A stretch of 64,000 nucleotides of DNA from Ewingella allii (GCF_044430645.1 NZ_JAWUDN010000001.1:620001-684000); one strand, 5' to 3'. Positions 42,325 to 51,031 are shown, counted from the stretch's first letter. Translations and numbers: made by a program. The notes: a model not told the origin generated them from the sequence alone.

Positions 42325-42729
42325 TTAAAGCTGAAAAGGGACGCGTTTAACAAAGTCAGTTTGAAAGGCTGTCGCTTTTTCCCAGATGCCCATCATGGCA
42401 TAATAGTGACAAATCAGTTTCAACGTATGGCGAGCAAAGTGATAACTCTGCACGCGGAATAGCTCATTACGGTGGGCGGTATTTATTTCTAAAATAAGTC
42501 GGTTATGTAATTTACACAGCGCGTGAAGGTAGCTGTGGTCATCACCGTTTTGCAGGCACATGTTCGCCATGTCCAGACAGATACTATTGAAGCGCTTGAG
42601 CTGGCTGATTTCGGCGTCGACTCTTTGCAGCGCGGCTTCCGCCATATAAAAATCTACCGTGGCATCACGCACGCTGAATTTGTATTCGTCGATTTTAGTT
42701 TGCAGCCATGCATTAACCGATTGAGTCAT
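42325..42729 (-). CDS. Unrecognised 134-aa protein, probably Fur-regulated
   Basis: I do not recognise a named family. The protein is predicted soluble, mostly helical and without signal peptide or membrane segment. Cys residues are at CLDMANMCLQNG, CKLH and ICHYY; the middle (AEAALQRVDAEISQLKRF) could form a coiled coil. The start at 42729 (MTQSVNAWLQ) is preferred, because an upstream ATG at 42807 would place the Fur box inside the coding region. No strong Shine-Dalgarno is seen. It sits between menI (convergent) and suf (divergent) with a 16/19 Fur box 19 nt upstream. A role in iron starvation is inferred only from that. Confidence 0.7.
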   Translation of the reverse strand: MTQSVNAWLQTKIDEYKFSVRDATVDFYMAEAALQRVDAEISQLKRFNSICLDMANMCLQNGDDHSYLHALCKLHNRLILEINTAHRNELFRVQSYHFARHTLKLICHYYAMMGIWEKATAFQTDFVKRVPFQL

Positions 42730-42747
42730 TAGCAGCAGTCCAATTTT

Positions 42748-42766
42748 GTGAATGATAACCATTATC
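42748..42766. promoter_or_regulatory. Strong Fur box
   Basis: GTGAATGATAACCATTATC agrees with the 19-bp Fur consensus GATAATGATAATCATTATC at 16 positions. It lies 19-37 nt upstream of the unknown minus-strand gene and about 460 nt from sufA. On the minus strand TTGATA overlaps its edge and may be the -35, but a clear -10 was not found. It is the best Fur site in the window. Confidence 0.85.
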
Positions 42767-43146
42767 AAAGTGGAACTTATCATATTTGCAAAGCGGCGGG
42801 TGATCAATCAGCCAGTGGATTTTTATTTATCGATTTGTAGACCTATAAATAAGCGGAATATCCCTGTTAAAAGTGCGGAAATAGGGGCGAAAAAAGGCAT
42901 TTCCTGACTATAAAAGAACGAATTCATAAATAGGTATTTCCGATGAATGTTTTATAATAGTGATCAGGAACATTATTTTTTCCGATTGAAAATCGGCAAT
43001 TAGATTTTTTTTAACAAAAAATTGACAACTTATTCAATTAGTTGATGGTCGCGGTGTTGAAGACCCGCCAGCGGCCAGCCTTGGAAAGCGTAAGCGTAGA
43101 GTGAAGTTCCTCACGCTAAATCGCTATACCCTCTTAAAACAAGAGG

Positions 43147-43174
43147 TTGAAGTGATACCTGTTATCACTAGAAT
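43147..43174 (+). promoter_or_regulatory. Candidate suf promoter with palindromic operator
   Basis: -35 TTGAAG (43147-43152) and -10 TAGAAT (43169-43174) are 16 nt apart, giving a leader of about 42 nt before sufA. The spacer is almost filled by a perfect palindrome GTGATA-CCTGT-TATCAC (43152-43168). It does not match the IscR, Fur or OxyR consensus as I know them. The rest of the 393-nt region from the Fur box to here contains a TTGACA (43022) and several small hairpins but no clear second promoter. Confidence 0.5.
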
Positions 43175-43222
43175 AGGCACAATAGGTCTTGTCTATGACC
43201 CTGAAACGATGAGGTAGGACAG

Positions 43223-43594
43223 ATGCAAACTGAAACAGTCGGCACGTTCTCTTTAGATGAGAACATTTGGAAAGGTGTGACGTTGACTGACTCTGCGGCT
43301 AAGCAGGTCAAAACGCTCATCAACCAAGATCCAGAAGTTAAAGGGCTACAGCTCTCTGTGAAGCAGTCAGGCTGCGCAGGTTTCGCGTATGTCCTCGATC
43401 TGACTAAGCAGCCAGCCGGCGATGATCTGGTGTTTGAACACGATGGTGCCAAGTTGTTCATCCCGTTGAAGGCAATGCCTTTCATTGATGGCACCGAGGT
43501 GGATTTCGTCCGCGAAGGACTGAATCAGATATTTAAATTCAATAATCCTAAAGCTCAACATGCCTGCGGGTGTGGCGAGAGCTTTGGTGTCTAA
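43223..43594 (+). CDS. sufA: Fe-S cluster A-type carrier SufA
   Basis: A 123-aa A-type scaffold/carrier that receives clusters from SufBCD and passes them to apo-proteins. The three conserved Cys are seen: one in KQSGCAGFAYV and two in ACGCGESFGV near the end. The ATG is preceded by GAGGTAGGA. First gene of sufABCDSE, the Fe-S assembly system used under iron limitation and oxidative stress. sufB follows by 30 nt. Confidence 0.96.
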   Translation: MQTETVGTFSLDENIWKGVTLTDSAAKQVKTLINQDPEVKGLQLSVKQSGCAGFAYVLDLTKQPAGDDLVFEHDGAKLFIPLKAMPFIDGTEVDFVREGLNQIFKFNNPKAQHACGCGESFGV

Positions 43595-43624
43595 CATTAT
43601 TGTAAACGAAGCGATGTAACCAAC

Positions 43625-45148
43625 ATGTCACGAAGCAACGTAGAAATTCCAGACAATGTGCAGTCTTGGGTCGGCGAGGAGACGAAATACAAGGAAGGGT
43701 TCTTCACTCAGCTGGCAACCGATGAATTAGCATCTGGCATCAACGAAGATGTGGTGCGTGCCATTTCCGCGAAGCGCAATGAGCCTGAGTGGATGCTGGA
43801 GTTCCGTCTGCAGGCTTATCATGCTTGGCTGAAAATGGAAGAGCCACACTGGTTGAAAGCGTACTACACGCCCCTCGATTATCAGGATTACAGCTACTAC
43901 TCCGCACCTTCCTGCGGCAGCTGTGACGATACCTGTGGTTCTCAGCCGGGTGCCACGCAGCAGCCGCCGGCCGATGCGCTGGGCGTGCCTGCCGTTGACG
44001 GCAAAAATTACCTGACCAGCGAAGTTGAGAAAGCCTTCGAACAGCTGGGTGTTCCGGTGCGTGAAGGCAAAGAAGTGGCGGTCGACGCCATCTTTGACTC
44101 CGTTTCCGTCTCCACCACTTACCGTGAAAAGCTGTCTGAATCGGGCGTGATTTTCTGCTCCTTCGGCGAAGCCATTCATGAATACCCGGATCTGGTACGC
44201 AAGTACCTCGGTACCGTGGTGCCTGCGCAAGATAACTTCTTTGCTGCACTGAATGCCGCCGTGGCGTCTGACGGTACTTTCGTTTATGTACCAAAAGGCG
44301 TGCGCTGCCCGATGGAACTGTCCACCTATTTCCGTATTAACGCGGCGAAAACCGGCCAGTTCGAACGCACCATTCTGATTGCCGATGAAGGCAGCTATGT
44401 GAGCTACATCGAGGGCTGTTCTGCCCCGGTGCGCGACACCTATCAGCTGCACGCGGCGGTGGTTGAAGTCATTCTGCATAAAGATGCTGAAGTGAAATAT
44501 TCCACCGTGCAGAACTGGTTCTCCGGCAGCAAAGACAGCAGCGGCGGGATACTGAACTTCGTGACCAAACGCGCACTGTGCGAAGGTTCAGGTTCAAAAA
44601 TGTCTTGGACGCAGTCTGAAACTGGCTCCGCGATCACGTGGAAATACCCGAGCGTTATCCTTAAAGGGGATAACTCAATCGGGGAATTCTTCTCCGTGGC
44701 GCTGACCAGCGGCAAGCAGCAGGCAGATACGGGTACCAAAATGATCCACATTGGTAAAAACACCAAGTCGACCATTATTTCTAAAGGTATCTCAGCCGGT
44801 CACAGCCAGAACAGCTATCGCGGTCTGGTGAAGATTCTGCCAACTGCCGAGAATGCCCGTAACTTTACTCAGTGTGACTCCATGCTCATCGGCCCTGACA
44901 GCGCCGCGCACACTTTCCCTTATGTGGAAGTGCGCAATAACACTGCCCAGCTTGAGCACGAAGCAACAACTTCGAAAATCGGCGACGACCAGCTGTTCTA
45001 CTGCTTACAACGTGGTATCAGCGAAGACGATGCGATTTCGATGATTGTTAATGGCTTCTGTAAGGATGTCTTCTCTGAGCTGCCGCTGGAGTTTGCCGTT
45101 GAGGCCCAGAAGCTTCTGGCTATCAGCCTTGAGCACAGCGTCGGGTGA
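43625..45148 (+). CDS. sufB: Fe-S cluster assembly protein SufB
   Basis: Core scaffold subunit of SufBC2D. At 507 aa it is about 12 residues longer than E. coli SufB (495). The extra residues lie just after the N-terminal SCGSCDDTCGS motif, in a Pro/Ala-rich stretch. The right-handed beta-helix core carries CRCPMELSTYFRIN-like and NFTQCDSMLIG segments; Cys in TQCDSM corresponds to the sulfur-accepting Cys. The C-terminal LFYCLQRGISEDDAISMIVNGF is typical. sufC follows only after an unusually long 173-nt gap. Confidence 0.96.
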   Translation: MSRSNVEIPDNVQSWVGEETKYKEGFFTQLATDELASGINEDVVRAISAKRNEPEWMLEFRLQAYHAWLKMEEPHWLKAYYTPLDYQDYSYYSAPSCGSCDDTCGSQPGATQQPPADALGVPAVDGKNYLTSEVEKAFEQLGVPVREGKEVAVDAIFDSVSVSTTYREKLSESGVIFCSFGEAIHEYPDLVRKYLGTVVPAQDNFFAALNAAVASDGTFVYVPKGVRCPMELSTYFRINAAKTGQFERTILIADEGSYVSYIEGCSAPVRDTYQLHAAVVEVILHKDAEVKYSTVQNWFSGSKDSSGGILNFVTKRALCEGSGSKMSWTQSETGSAITWKYPSVILKGDNSIGEFFSVALTSGKQQADTGTKMIHIGKNTKSTIISKGISAGHSQNSYRGLVKILPTAENARNFTQCDSMLIGPDSAAHTFPYVEVRNNTAQLEHEATTSKIGDDQLFYCLQRGISEDDAISMIVNGFCKDVFSELPLEFAVEAQKLLAISLEHSVG

Positions 45149-45321
45149 TTCTCTTTCTCTTATATAACAACGCTATATAAAGAGAACTGACGCTTTTCCC
45201 GCTCGTCCACCCACTTCTTTCCCGTGAGAAGACGATTTAGACGAGCGCTGGAAATTGAACGACTGAACCAGTGAAAGAACCACAGAATTATGAGCGCGCA
45301 GGCGCAAACTCAAGGATACGT
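45149..45321 (+). other. Long sufB-sufC spacer with a hairpin
   Basis: The 173 nt between sufB and sufC exceed the few nucleotides found in E. coli. Near its start, TTCTCTTATATA (45155-45166) pairs with TATATAAAGAGAA (45174-45186) with one bulged A, leaving a 7-nt loop. It may tune sufB versus sufC levels or mark an RNA processing point. An in-frame extension of sufC upstream to 45271 exists but lacks family sequence. Confidence 0.6.
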
Positions 45322-46068
45322 ATGTTAAGCATCAAGAATTTAAAAGTCCGTGTCGAAGAAAAGGAAATTCTTAAAGGGCTTGATCTCGAGATCAAACCAG
45401 GGGAAGTGCACGCTATTATGGGCCCGAACGGCTCCGGTAAAAGTACGCTTTCCGCGACGCTGGCCGGACGCGAGGACTACGAAGTCACCGACGGTACTGT
45501 TGAATTCAACGGTAAAGACCTGCTGGACTTAGACCCAGAAGAGCGGGCAGGCGAAGGCGTGTTCATGGCCTTCCAGTACCCGGTTGAAATTCCTGGCGTC
45601 ACCAACCACTTCTTCCTGCAAACCGCCGTTAACGCCGTACGCAAGTACCGCGGTCAGGCACCAATGGACCGTTTTGACTTCGCTGATTTCATCGAAGAAA
45701 AAATCGCCATGCTGAAAATGCCAGAAGATTTGCTGACCCGTTCTGTCAACGTCGGCTTCTCCGGCGGTGAGAAAAAACGTAACGATATCTTGCAGATGGC
45801 GGCTCTTGAGCCAAATCTGTGTATCCTTGATGAAACCGACTCAGGTCTGGATATCGATGCGCTGAAAATTGTTTCTGACGGCGTTAACAGCCTGCGTGAC
45901 GGCAAACGTTCATTCGTTATCGTGACCCACTACCAGCGTATCCTCGACTACATCAAGCCTGACTACGTGCACGTTTTGTGGCAGGGCCGCATTGTTAAAT
46001 CCGGCGATTTTACCTTGGTTAAACAGTTAGAGGAGCAGGGTTATGGCTGGCTTACAGACCAAGAGTAA
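45322..46068 (+). CDS. sufC: Fe-S cluster assembly ATPase SufC
   Basis: A 248-aa ABC-type ATPase, equal in length to E. coli SufC, that energises the SufBCD scaffold. Walker A GPNGSGKST, signature GFSGGEKKRNDILQ, Walker B CILDETDSGLDIDALK, switch His VTHYQRIL. The start at 45322 (MLSIKNLKV) has CAAGGA upstream. It overlaps the sufD start by 26 nt, indicating translational coupling with sufD. Confidence 0.97.
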   Translation: MLSIKNLKVRVEEKEILKGLDLEIKPGEVHAIMGPNGSGKSTLSATLAGREDYEVTDGTVEFNGKDLLDLDPEERAGEGVFMAFQYPVEIPGVTNHFFLQTAVNAVRKYRGQAPMDRFDFADFIEEKIAMLKMPEDLLTRSVNVGFSGGEKKRNDILQMAALEPNLCILDETDSGLDIDALKIVSDGVNSLRDGKRSFVIVTHYQRILDYIKPDYVHVLWQGRIVKSGDFTLVKQLEEQGYGWLTDQE

Positions 46069-47344
46069 CGTACCTGCGGCGGGCAGTTCGCACGCCATGC
46101 AACAGTTGTATCGCCTGTTCGAAAGCGCAGGCGGCGAGAACTCTGCCCACGCACATGCGCACTGGCAGCAAGTTCTGCGTATTGGTTTTCCACACGCCAA
46201 GCTTGAAAACTGGAAGTACACTCCGGTTTCCTCTTTGCTCGGTAATCAATTCTTTGCTCCGCAGCCACAGGCGTTGAGCGCTGAAGAGTTGAAGGTGCTG
46301 GCTTTGCCGCTGGATGCTTACCGCCTGGTGTTCGTCGATGGTCGCTTTGATGCTGACCTTAGCGATGTGCAAACTGGCGCGTTTGAAATTGAAAAACTGA
46401 GCCCGTCCGTTCAGCAGACTCTGCCTGAGCCGATTGAGTCAGAAGTCTTCCTGCACCTGACCGAAAGTCTGGCGCAAGACGGCCTGTCTGTGCGTTTGCC
46501 TGCCGGTAAACAAGCAGATAAACCACTCTATTTGCTGCATGTCAGCAGCGGTCGCGAGCAGGCACGTGAGATTAATACCGTTCACCATCGTTACCACTTG
46601 GCGATTGAAAGCGGCGCCAATGCTGAAGTGATCGAGCACTACGTTAGCCTGAGTGACAAAGGTCATTTCACCGGCTCACGTATGACCGTGAACGTTGGCG
46701 ACAACGCGGATTTCACTCACTACAAACTGGCTTTTGAAAGCCAGGCGAGCTTCCACTTCTCGCACAATGATTTAGTGATTGGCCGTGACGCACGCGTTGC
46801 CAGCCACAGCTTCTTGCTGGGTGCGGGTCTGACCCGTAACAACACCAGCGCGCAGCTTAACGGTGAAAACAGCAATCTGGACATCAATAGTCTGGTATTG
46901 CCGGTTGACGCAGAAATTGCCGATACCCGTACTTATCTCGAACACAACAAAGGCTATTGCAACAGCAATCAGCTGCATAAAGTGATTGTGCGTGACCGCG
47001 CTAAGGCCGTGTTTAACGGCATGATTAAAGTGGCAAAACATGCGCTGAAAACTGACGGTAAAATGACCAACAACAACCTGCTGCTGAGCAAACAGGCTGA
47101 AGTGGACACCAAACCTCAGTTGGAAATTTATGCCGATGATGTGAAATGTAGCCACGGTGCGACAGTGGGCCGTATCGATGACGAACAGCTTTTCTACCTG
47201 CGCGCGCGTGGTATCAGCGGCCAGGACGCACAGCATATGATTATCTTTGCTTTCGCGGCTGAATTGACCGAAGCCATCGAAAACGAAACCCTGCGCGATG
47301 TAGTCATTGCCCGTATTGCTGGCCGACTAAATCGAGGTGAGTAA
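46043..47344 (+). CDS. sufD: Fe-S cluster assembly protein SufD
   Basis: A 433-aa paralogue of SufB and partner in SufBC2D, needed for iron acquisition by the scaffold. The beta-helix core leads to the conserved end DVKCSHGATVGRIDDEQLFYLRARGISGQDAQHMI, which contains the conserved Cys and His of the SufB-SufD interface. It begins inside the end of sufC, and its stop codon overlaps the ATG of sufS by one base. Confidence 0.97.
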   Translation: MAGLQTKSNVPAAGSSHAMQQLYRLFESAGGENSAHAHAHWQQVLRIGFPHAKLENWKYTPVSSLLGNQFFAPQPQALSAEELKVLALPLDAYRLVFVDGRFDADLSDVQTGAFEIEKLSPSVQQTLPEPIESEVFLHLTESLAQDGLSVRLPAGKQADKPLYLLHVSSGREQAREINTVHHRYHLAIESGANAEVIEHYVSLSDKGHFTGSRMTVNVGDNADFTHYKLAFESQASFHFSHNDLVIGRDARVASHSFLLGAGLTRNNTSAQLNGENSNLDINSLVLPVDAEIADTRTYLEHNKGYCNSNQLHKVIVRDRAKAVFNGMIKVAKHALKTDGKMTNNNLLLSKQAEVDTKPQLEIYADDVKCSHGATVGRIDDEQLFYLRARGISGQDAQHMIIFAFAAELTEAIENETLRDVVIARIAGRLNRGE

Positions 47345-48564
47345 TGAGTTTTCCACTGGAAAGAGTACGTAACGATTTCCCTCTGCTAAGCCGTGAAGTT
47401 AACGGCCAGCCGCTGGCCTACCTTGATAGCGCGGCCAGCGCGCAGAAACCTCGCCAGGTTATCGAGCGCGAACTTGAATTCTACCAGCATGGCTATGCCG
47501 CGGTTCACCGCGGCATTCATACGTTAAGTGCTGAAGCCACCGAGCAGATGGAAAATGTTCGCCAGCAAGCGGCGGAGTTCATCAATGCGGCTTCTGCCGA
47601 AGAGATCGTGTTCGTCAAAGGTTCGACCGAAGCCATTAATCTGGTCGCCAACACCTTTGGCCGCGCGTTGCTGCATGCCGGTGATCGCATCATCATCACT
47701 GAGATGGAGCACCATGCGAACATCGTTCCATGGCAGATGCTGGCAAAAGAGCGCGATCTGCATATCGACGTCTGGCACTTAACGCCAAACGGCGAGCTGG
47801 ATCTGTCGGAGCTAGAAACGCTGATCACACCGCGCACTAAGCTGCTGGCGCTGGCCCACGTCTCTAACGTGCTGGGCACGGTGAACCCAATCGAAACTAT
47901 CATTCCGCAGGCTAAAGCAGCCGGACTGACGGTATTGGTTGATGGCGCACAGGCCGTAATGCACCACACCGTGGACGTGCAGGCGCTGGATTGCGACTTC
48001 TATGTCTGGTCTGGTCACAAGCTCTACGGGCCGTCCGGCATTGGTATTTTGTATGGCAAGAAAGCCCTGCTTGATCAAATGCCACCGTGGGAAGGCGGCG
48101 GTTCGATGATCAAACACGTCAGCCTAACCGAAGGCACCACCTTTGCCGCAGCGCCTTGGCGCTTTGAGGCGGGTACGCCAAACACGGCTGGCATCATGGG
48201 GCTGGGTGCGGCAATGAGCTACGTCACTGACCTGGGCATTGCTGAGATCCATGATTACGAGCAGTCGCTGATGAGTTATGCACTCGAAGCTATGGCTCAG
48301 ATCCCTGATATTGTCATCTATGGCCCGGCAATTCGCTCCGGCGTAATCGCTTTCAACTTGGGCAAGCACCACGCCTACGATGTCGGCAGCTTCCTTGACC
48401 AATACGGTATTGCTATCCGTACCGGCCACCACTGCGCCATGCCATTGATGTCATTTTACGGTGTGCCGGCCATGTGCCGGGCGTCGCTCGCCATGTACAA
48501 TACTCGCGAAGAAGTCGATCGCTTGGTCGCCGGGCTGCAACGCATTCATCGTCTGCTGGGTTAA
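47344..48564 (+). CDS. sufS: Cysteine desulfurase SufS
   Basis: A 406-aa class V PLP enzyme that takes sulfur from cysteine to a Cys persulfide and gives it to SufE. The PLP Lys is in YVWSGHKLYGPSGIG, with DGAQAVMHH before it. The catalytic Cys is in RTGHHCAMPLMSFYGVPAMCRAS, with the short type II loop. The ATG overlaps the sufD stop (TAATG), and sufE follows by 29 nt. Confidence 0.97.
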   Translation: MSFPLERVRNDFPLLSREVNGQPLAYLDSAASAQKPRQVIERELEFYQHGYAAVHRGIHTLSAEATEQMENVRQQAAEFINAASAEEIVFVKGSTEAINLVANTFGRALLHAGDRIIITEMEHHANIVPWQMLAKERDLHIDVWHLTPNGELDLSELETLITPRTKLLALAHVSNVLGTVNPIETIIPQAKAAGLTVLVDGAQAVMHHTVDVQALDCDFYVWSGHKLYGPSGIGILYGKKALLDQMPPWEGGGSMIKHVSLTEGTTFAAAPWRFEAGTPNTAGIMGLGAAMSYVTDLGIAEIHDYEQSLMSYALEAMAQIPDIVIYGPAIRSGVIAFNLGKHHAYDVGSFLDQYGIAIRTGHHCAMPLMSFYGVPAMCRASLAMYNTREEVDRLVAGLQRIHRLLG

Positions 48565-48593
48565 TCCGCAGTCTATTATCAGGATCTATTTTT

Positions 48594-49007
48594 ATGGCTT
48601 TGCCAGATAAAGACAAATTAGTGAAAAACTTTTCCCGGTGCCCGAACTGGGAAGAGAAATACCTGTACGTGATTGAACTGGGTGGACAATTACCCGCGCT
48701 GGCCGATGAACATCGCCAAGATAAAAACCTGATCTCCGGCTGCCAAAGCCAAGTCTGGATTGTAATGCAGACTAACGAGGCGGGTGAGCTGAGCTTCGCG
48801 GGTGATAGCGATGCGGCCATTGTTAAAGGACTGTTGGCGATTGTCTTCAGCCTGTACCAAGGTCTGACAGCGCAGGAAGTGGTGGAACTGGACGTGCGTC
48901 CTTTCTTCACTGCCCTTGAGTTGAGCCAGCATCTTACGCCTTCCCGCTCGCAAGGGCTTGAAGCGATGATCCGCGCTATTCGTGCTAATGCCCAGCAATT
49001 GAGCTAA
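48594..49007 (+). CDS. sufE: Sulfur acceptor protein SufE
   Basis: A 137-aa partner of SufS that accepts persulfide sulfur on the Cys in ISGCQSQVWI and carries it to SufB. The start at 48594 (MALPDKDKL) is the family start; a longer in-frame extension back to 48474 runs inside sufS and is not used. Last gene of the suf operon, followed by an inverted repeat. Confidence 0.96.
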   Translation: MALPDKDKLVKNFSRCPNWEEKYLYVIELGGQLPALADEHRQDKNLISGCQSQVWIVMQTNEAGELSFAGDSDAAIVKGLLAIVFSLYQGLTAQEVVELDVRPFFTALELSQHLTPSRSQGLEAMIRAIRANAQQLS

Positions 49008-49015
49008 TCACGACA

Positions 49016-49058
49016 CGTTGCTCGTTAGGAATGTTCTGCTAATGAGCAACGTTATTTC
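49016..49058 (+). terminator. Terminator of suf operon
   Basis: A 13-bp stem (49016-49028 with 49039-49051, one G-U pair) followed by a T-rich stretch starts 9 nt after the sufE stop. Confidence 0.8.
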
Positions 49059-49178
49059 TTCCTTCATCTCATCCTCCCTTGCCATTTAATTCTGATAATT
49101 CAGCTGCTTAAAACGCTTCTCTTGCCTTAATTTTCATTCCGTCGAGCTTTTGTAACGCTTTGATTTTAAGCGTTTTAA

Positions 49179-49206
49179 TTGCCTTTACTTCAGGCATTGC
49201 TACTAT
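49179..49206 (+). promoter_or_regulatory. Candidate ldtE promoter
   Basis: TTGCCT and TACTAT are 16 nt apart, ending about 85 nt before the ldtE start. A small hairpin AACGCTT/AAGCGTT (49154-49174) lies just upstream. Each hexamer matches the sigma-70 consensus at only four of six bases, so this is tentative. Confidence 0.35.
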
Positions 49207-49290
49207 TAAAACTCAACAGGAAGTTGATGCCTGCGCACCTGCCTTGGCATCGGGTTTCAACCCTTACGATAATCATCAGTAGGAATGAGT

Positions 49291-50319
49291 ATGAAACGTG
49301 TATTACCCCTGATGGGGATGTTATTCGCTGGCTATCTAACAGCCGGAACCGGCGCGGCCAACGCCGCAGAATATCCGCTGCCGCCGGATAACAGCCGCCT
49401 TATCGGTGAGAACACCACCTACGTTGTGCCAAACGATGGCAAACCTCTCGAAGCGGCAGCCGCCAAATATCAGATTGGTTTGATTGGAATGCTGGAAGCA
49501 AACCCGGGCACCGACCCTTATTTGCCGAAGCCGGGCACGGTGCTGACCATTCCATCGCAGATGCTGCTTCCCGACACCAAGCGCGAAGGCATTGTGGTAA
49601 ACCTTGCCGAGCTGCGCCTTTATTACTACCCGAAAGGGGAGGATAAGGTGATCGTGCTGCCAATAGGTATTGGCCAATTAGGGCGTAATACGCCGGAAAT
49701 GGTGACTTCGGTCAGCCAGAAGATCCCCAATCCAACCTGGACACCGACCGCCAACATCCGTAAAGCTTACTTGAAAGACGGCATTAAGCTGCCGGGCATG
49801 GTGCCAGCCGGGCCGGATAATCCGATGGGGCTGTTCGCCATGCGCCTGTCCGCGGGCACCGGGCAATATCTGATCCACGGCACCAATGCCAACTTTGGTA
49901 TCGGTATGCGCGTCAGCTCGGGCTGCATCCGCCTGCGCCCGGACGATATCGAAGCGCTGTTCAACATGGTGCCGAAAGGCACGCGCGTGCAGATAATCAA
50001 TCAGCCAATCAAAGTGGCGGTTGAGCCGGACGGTAAGCGTTATATCGAGGTGCACCAGCCGCTGTCGCACACCGACAAGGACGATCCGCAGACCAAGCCG
50101 ATTGCGCTGACCGCCGCAGAGAAGAAGTTCATCAAGAATAAAGAGACTAATGAAGATGTTGTGAAGCAGGCCATCGAGCGCCGCTCGGGTATGCCGGTGA
50201 TTGTGAGTCACGGCACTGATGCTGACTCAGCGCAAGAAGCGCCGTCATCACAAGCACCACAGCCGCAAGGTGCTTCTATTACTCAGGCTCAGTCTTACCA
50301 GACCGCCGATAACCAATAA
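49291..50319 (+). CDS. ldtE: L,D-transpeptidase LdtE (YnhG)
   Basis: A 342-aa periplasmic YkuD-family enzyme that forms 3-3 (mDAP-mDAP) peptidoglycan cross-links. Signal peptide ends about ANAAEY. A LysM-like region (residues about 40-90, ending GTVLTIPSQM) is followed by the catalytic domain with IHGTNANFGIG and the Cys motif VSSGCIRLRPDDIEALF. The tail is low complexity (Gln/Ala/Ser). ATG 49291 is preferred over 49285, because AGGA is 6 nt upstream of it. It stands between suf and lpp as in E. coli. Confidence 0.94.
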   Translation: MKRVLPLMGMLFAGYLTAGTGAANAAEYPLPPDNSRLIGENTTYVVPNDGKPLEAAAAKYQIGLIGMLEANPGTDPYLPKPGTVLTIPSQMLLPDTKREGIVVNLAELRLYYYPKGEDKVIVLPIGIGQLGRNTPEMVTSVSQKIPNPTWTPTANIRKAYLKDGIKLPGMVPAGPDNPMGLFAMRLSAGTGQYLIHGTNANFGIGMRVSSGCIRLRPDDIEALFNMVPKGTRVQIINQPIKVAVEPDGKRYIEVHQPLSHTDKDDPQTKPIALTAAEKKFIKNKETNEDVVKQAIERRSGMPVIVSHGTDADSAQEAPSSQAPQPQGASITQAQSYQTADNQ

Positions 50320-50353
50320 TCGCGCTGTACGGCCCAGAGAGGCATTGCATATT

Positions 50354-50380
50354 AAGGAGCTGATACCAGCTCCTTTTTTT
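50354..50380 (+). terminator. Rho-independent terminator after ldtE
   Basis: A 9-bp stem AAGGAGCTG/CAGCTCCTT with a 4-nt loop and seven T residues lies 34 nt after the ldtE stop. Confidence 0.92.
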
Positions 50381-50480
50381 ATGTTCGTCTGGTAGAAGGT
50401 GCTGTGGCGAGTTTTAAGGGTATTTAGACGGGGAATGTCAGATGTGGAAGAGGGGAGCGGAGAGATGCTGAACGACAGGC

Positions 50481-50510
50481 AAAAAAAATGGCGCACTGAG
50501 TGCGCCATTT
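50481..50510 (-). terminator. Rho-independent terminator of lpp
   Basis: An 11-bp perfect stem AAATGGCGCAC/GTGCGCCATTT with a 3-nt loop and a T run on the minus strand follows the lpp stop by 16 nt. Confidence 0.93.
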
Positions 50511-50526
50511 AACTATTGAAGTAATA

Positions 50527-50763
50527 TTACTTCTTGTAAGCGTGAGCTTGGTTGTCCAGACGTTGGTTAGCGCGAGCTGCATCGTCTTTAGCTGCTTGAA
50601 CGTCAGAACGGATTGCGTTCACGTCGTTGCTCAGTTGGTCAACTTTAGAGTTCAGAGTAGAAACGTCTGAAGACAGTTGGTCGATTTTAGCATTGCTTGA
50701 ACAACCAGCCAGCATAGTAGAAGCCAGGATTACAGCGCCCAGTACCAGTTTAGTGCGATTCAT
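50527..50763 (-). CDS. lpp: Major outer membrane (Braun) lipoprotein Lpp
   Basis: A 78-aa precursor, equal to E. coli Lpp. Signal and lipobox LAGC (Cys21) are followed by Ser-Ser, an outer-membrane sorting signal. The mature part is a heptad-repeat trimeric coiled coil and ends AYKK, whose last Lys is the site joined to peptidoglycan. The attachment is made by other L,D-transpeptidases; the neighbouring LdtE makes cross-links instead. The leader and promoter closely resemble those of E. coli, as expected of a very highly expressed gene. Confidence 0.98.
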   Translation of the reverse strand: MNRTKLVLGAVILASTMLAGCSSNAKIDQLSSDVSTLNSKVDQLSNDVNAIRSDVQAAKDDAARANQRLDNQAHAYKK

Positions 50764-50807
50764 TATAAAACCCTCTAGATTAAGTTAATCTCCATGTAGC
50801 GTTACAA

Positions 50808-50836
50808 GTATTACACAAACCTTTTTCTAATGAGAA
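50808..50836 (-). promoter_or_regulatory. lpp promoter
   Basis: On the minus strand -10 TAATAC and -35 TTCTCA are 17 nt apart. The sequence from GTTTGTGTAATACTTGTAA into the 36-nt leader is nearly that of the E. coli lpp promoter region. The start is expected near 50800. Confidence 0.85.
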
Positions 50837-51006
50837 TAAATTTTTGCTCGCAATCGCTTTATTTTGATCGTTCGCTCAAAGAAGCATCTTTTTTTGCGAA
50901 AAAGTTAAAAAATGCAGCGAAAACAGCTGGATTCCATGAGACTTGTCCCATTTATTTGTTAGCTGTTTTTACTGTCTTGTCTAATTATTTACATTGCAGC
51001 CAATAA

Positions 51007-51031
51007 AAAACGCCGCATTACGCGGCGTTTT
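51007..51031 (-). terminator. Rho-independent terminator of pykF
   Basis: A 10-bp stem AAAACGCCGC/GCGGCGTTTT with a 5-nt loop lies 27 nt after the pykF stop and is followed by T residues on the minus strand. Confidence 0.92.

Noticed and set aside
49179..49391. 70-codon frame overlapping the ldtE start
   Set aside because: Overlaps the ldtE promoter and signal peptide in another frame without supporting signals.
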